From NCBI RefSeq assembly GCF_012274265.1, contig NZ_JAANYY010000002.1, positions 186,001-250,000 of the forward strand: DNA of 64,000 nucleotides. Direction: 5' to 3'. Source of the DNA: Sphingopyxis microcysteis (lineage in GTDB: Bacteria > Pseudomonadota > Alphaproteobacteria > Sphingomonadales > Sphingomonadaceae). Of this stretch, positions 61,671 through 64,000 are shown piece by piece; position 1 is the stretch's first letter, and each line of letters begins with the position of its first letter. Both the position numbers and the translations under genes were made by a program. The notes under the pieces are model-generated. The model was given only the letters and a program-made list of their open reading frames with translations, did not search any database and had not been told where the DNA came from.

Positions 61671-62281
61671 AGGGGAGGCAGCAGGATGGACGACGAGGTA
61701 AGGGGGCGTTTCGGAGCCCGAATCAAAAGGCCCACTTTCTGCATTTGTTCCAACGCAAGAATGGCGGAATTCTGAGGCTTTGAAATTGCCAGAGTCCCTA
61801 AAAAGGCATCGAACCAATACCTTAGTTACGTGGCGCGGGCGAAATTGTGGGCCTTTCCGAAAACCACATCGCCTAAAATGCTGATTTAACGACAGAAAGG
61901 ATGGTAGACGTGAGTCCTCTTCTGGGCACCATTTTTCCTTTGCGGGGATTCCGCAAAAGCCCAAAAAATGAACGCCCTCTGCGGGCGTTATTCAACGCCT
62001 TTTCCGGCCTGGGCGCTGCTCGATTGCGACGGTGCGTCGACGGCCGCGCACCGCGTTGGCCCCGTGTTGTCGGAGCCCGGGAATCGTCGCCCGGTTGGGA
62101 CGCACAGGGCGTTTTGACGCCTCATATTCGGGCGGACAAAAGCGGTCTGAATCTATGCGGTTAAATCCCTCAACTTATATGAACTAGCACATTTCCCTTC
62201 CTAGTGATGCGGCGTCCCCGCTCCTAGGGTCCGCCGCGGGCGGTCTTGGTCATTTGATGGACCCCGTGGGGACGGAATATT
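61671..62281. other. Non-coding stretch, possible element boundary
   Basis: 611 bases without a convincing gene. Short frames here (61650-61964 minus, 61901-62164 plus) have no ribosome site or recognisable product. Two tandem small hairpins occur at 61939-61957 and 61971-61989. It separates accessory genes from a large surface protein gene. Confidence 0.6.
61939..61989. repeat. Two tandem hairpins
   Basis: TTTGCGG-GGATT-CCGCAAA (61939-61957) and AACGCCC-TCTGC-GGGCGTT (61971-61989) are perfect 7-bp stems with 5-base loops. They may be a terminator pair or structured RNA; the T-tract is poor. Confidence 0.4.
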
Positions 62282-64000
62282 ATGAAACTGGCGGTTTTGC
62301 GCGTGGCGATGGCGCGGTGGATGGCGATTGCGGTGCTTGTCGCGTTTGGCGCGCTGTTGCCCGAAACTGCCGGCGCGCAGCATACGGCCACCCTGTGTCC
62401 CCCGCAAACGGCCACCGTTGCGTCCGGCGGAGCGGTGACGATTGATATCACCGCCTGTACCTCCGACATTGGCCTTGTCGGAACCGGCCCGGTCGACGGT
62501 GGAAGTTCTCCCGTCGGAGGACCGTATAATCTGCCTGACCACGGCTCCGCCGTCACGCGCCGTGTCGGTAACCAGTGGTTCCTCGACTACAGCCACAATG
62601 GTACGACCGGTATCGGCTCGACCGACGTGTTCGAGTTTACGGAGGCAACCTGGGCGAACGATCGTGACGTGCTGGTCACCATCACGATCACGGCGGCAGC
62701 ATCGCCGTTGACCGTCTCGCCTGGCACATTGCCGACGTTAACCGCTGGTACGCCCTTTACGCAAACGCTGACGACTACCGGCGGTACGGCTCCATATACA
62801 TATGCGCTGCAAGCCGGTGCGCTTCCTGCCGGGTTGTCGCTTTCTCCCAGCGGGATACTGAGCGGAACGCCGACCCAGCGTGGCGGCTATTCTTTCAGCG
62901 TGCGCGCGACGGATAGCACGACGCCAACGGCGCACACCGTGGACAAAGGCTACACCGGATCGGTCCAGAACCCCAGCCTGTCGCTGGCAACGCCGACGGT
63001 CACGCTGGTGTCGGAGCAGGCGGCGTCGGCGCAGCTGGCGACCAATGGCGGGGTGGCGCCCTATATTTATGCAACCGAGCCGCCGGGGACGCCCATGCCC
63101 TTCGGGCTCAGCCTGTCATCAGGCGGCCTTATTACGGGAACGCCCAGCAGCACCGGCACGGCCAACATCCTGCTGCGCGTTACCGACGCCAGCACCGGCC
63201 CCGGACAATATTTCGAAGCGGAGACGCTGACCATCAACGTCATTGCGGCGCCTACCGTCACCATTGCGGTCGCGCCTGCGTCGGTGTCCGAAGATGGCGC
63301 GACCAATCTGGTCTATACCGTCACGCGCAGCGCCGCGAGCGCCAGCGCGCTGACCGTCAACCTGACAACATCGGGAACGGCGACGTCAGGAACGGACTAT
63401 AGCGGTAGCACGCCGTCGGTGACGATTCCGGCCAACGCCACCACCGCGACCGTCACGATCGATCCGACAGCCGATGGAACGGTGGAGGCGAACGAAACCG
63501 TCATCCTGACCGTCGCGGCAGGGGCTGGCTATGTGGTCGGCGCCCCGGCGTCGGCGACCGGCACCATCCTGAACGACGATGTTCCGACCGCTTCGATTTC
63601 GGTGGCCCCGGCCAGCGTGCTCGAAAACGGCGCCGACAATCTGATCTACACTATCGCGCTCAACGCGGCGTCGGCTTCGCCGATCACGATGAACCTGACC
63701 GTCGGTGGTACGGCGACGAACGGTGCCGACTACGCACCGGTCAATTCGCCGGTCACCATCCCCGCCGGGACCACCAGCCACGCCATCGTCGTCAATCCCA
63801 ATTCCGACGGTACGATCGAGGCTGATGAAACGGTCATCATCACTCTCGCGGCGGGAGCGGGCTATACGGTCGGCGCGCCGAACAGCGCGACCGGGACGAT
63901 CCTGAACGATGATTTCCCCAGCGTCGCCGTCAGCAGCGTCACGGCAAATGAAGGCAACAGCGGGACGACCAATATGGTCTTTACGGTCGACCTGTCGGCG
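62282..64000 (+). CDS. Large secreted Ig-like/Calx-beta repeat protein (3' truncated by window)
   Basis: The frame is open from ATG 62282 to the window end (573 residues). A signal peptide is clear (MAIAVLVAFGALLPETAGAQ). Then come Ig-like putative domains (LTVSPGTLPTLTAGTPFTQTL, GLSLSPSGILSGTPTQRGGY; and AQLATNGGVAPYIYA, GLSLSSGGLITGTPSSTG) and, from 63248, Calx-beta domains: two complete 111-residue copies (63248-63580 and 63581-63913) each ending TGTILNDD, and the beginning of a third. GGGGACGG lies about 8 bases before the ATG. Such proteins are surface or secreted adhesins, often very long with C-terminal sorting parts. It is probably a host gene and not part of the transfer module. Confidence 0.85.
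   Translation, partial: MKLAVLRVAMARWMAIAVLVAFGALLPETAGAQHTATLCPPQTATVASGGAVTIDITACTSDIGLVGTGPVDGGSSPVGGPYNLPDHGSAVTRRVGNQWFLDYSHNGTTGIGSTDVFEFTEATWANDRDVLVTITITAAASPLTVSPGTLPTLTAGTPFTQTLTTTGGTAPYTYALQAGALPAGLSLSPSGILSGTPTQRGGYSFSVRATDSTTPTAHTVDKGYTGSVQNPSLSLATPTVTLVSEQAASAQLATNGGVAPYIYATEPPGTPMPFGLSLSSGGLITGTPSSTGTANILLRVTDASTGPGQYFEAETLTINVIAAPTVTIAVAPASVSEDGATNLVYTVTRSAASASALTVNLTTSGTATSGTDYSGSTPSVTIPANATTATVTIDPTADGTVEANETVILTVAAGAGYVVGAPASATGTILNDDVPTASISVAPASVLENGADNLIYTIALNAASASPITMNLTVGGTATNGADYAPVNSPVTIPAGTTSHAIVVNPNSDGTIEADETVIITLAAGAGYTVGAPNSATGTILNDDFPSVAVSSVTANEGNSGTTNMVFTVDLSA
63248..63913 (+). repeat. Tandem 333-bp Calx-beta coding repeats
   Basis: Two head-to-tail units of exactly 333 bp (63248-63580, 63581-63913), each coding one Calx-beta domain with VAPASV near the start, GTDY/GADY in the middle and ILNDD at the end. 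A third begins at 63914. Confidence 0.8.

Noticed and set aside
61650..61964. A 104-residue minus-strand frame
   Set aside because: Odd composition, no ribosome site and overlap with the end of the 61206 gene.

Overview
The window reads as accessory DNA of an alphaproteobacterium, most likely a sphingomonad. The DNA is GC-rich and carries a complete F-type (MPF-F) transfer operon of the kind common on sphingomonad plasmids and integrative conjugative elements. Its control regions contain GTTC-N7-GTTC direct repeats, which is the form of the alphaproteobacterial LexA box. No integrase, tRNA, rRNA or CRISPR array was seen, so plasmid versus integrated element cannot be decided here.

Layout. 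1-525: C-terminus of a MobF relaxase/helicase (TraI). 604-2453: an HNH endonuclease, a self-cleaving S24 (LexA/CI-type) repressor and a small conserved-looking ORF, with a LexA-type box between the last two. 2500-18958 (minus strand): a four-gene, tightly packed DISARM-like operon read as SNF2 helicase (DrmD-like), large adenine methyltransferase, DEAD-helicase/DUF1998/nuclease fusion, and a RelE-like/UvrD helicase fusion. 19024-20016: a WYL-domain regulator. 20092-34625 (plus strand): a second defence block made of a small DUF4258-like protein, SNF2 helicase, Hsp70/actin-like ATPase, DUF2779 nuclease, a McrB-type AAA+ protein with an inserted EVE-like module, McrC, and a TM0106-type nuclease-helicase. 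Near-identical 15-bp palindromes sit beside the WYL gene and before the DUF2779 gene, suggesting one repressor for the island.

34955-52697 (minus strand): the transfer operon traA-L-E-K-B-dsbC-V-C-(unknown)-trbI-traF(S26 peptidase)-W-U-trbC-N-F-H-G. 52698-53771: the operon's control region with two LexA-type boxes, a divergent HTH regulator and an AlpA-like regulator. 53786-59247: a UDG-superfamily protein and a minus-strand operon of a TPR-like protein, a staphylococcal-nuclease-fold protein and a helicase IV-like protein. 59409-61073: hipBA with three palindromic operators spaced exactly 50 bp apart, bounded by a 74-bp imperfect direct repeat. 61206-61670: an unknown protein. 61671-62281: no gene seen. 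From 62282: the start of a large secreted protein with Ig-like and Calx-beta repeats, which looks like ordinary host sequence, so an edge of the mobile region may lie between about 61.7 and 62.3 kb.

Together the window looks like a mobile element that carries, between relaxase and transfer genes, two adjoining multi-enzyme anti-invader systems. Inference: the S24 repressor ties transfer to DNA damage, and the WYL protein holds the defence genes in check. The most novel-looking part is the 20.1-34.6 kb cluster, which matches no named system that I can recall as a whole.
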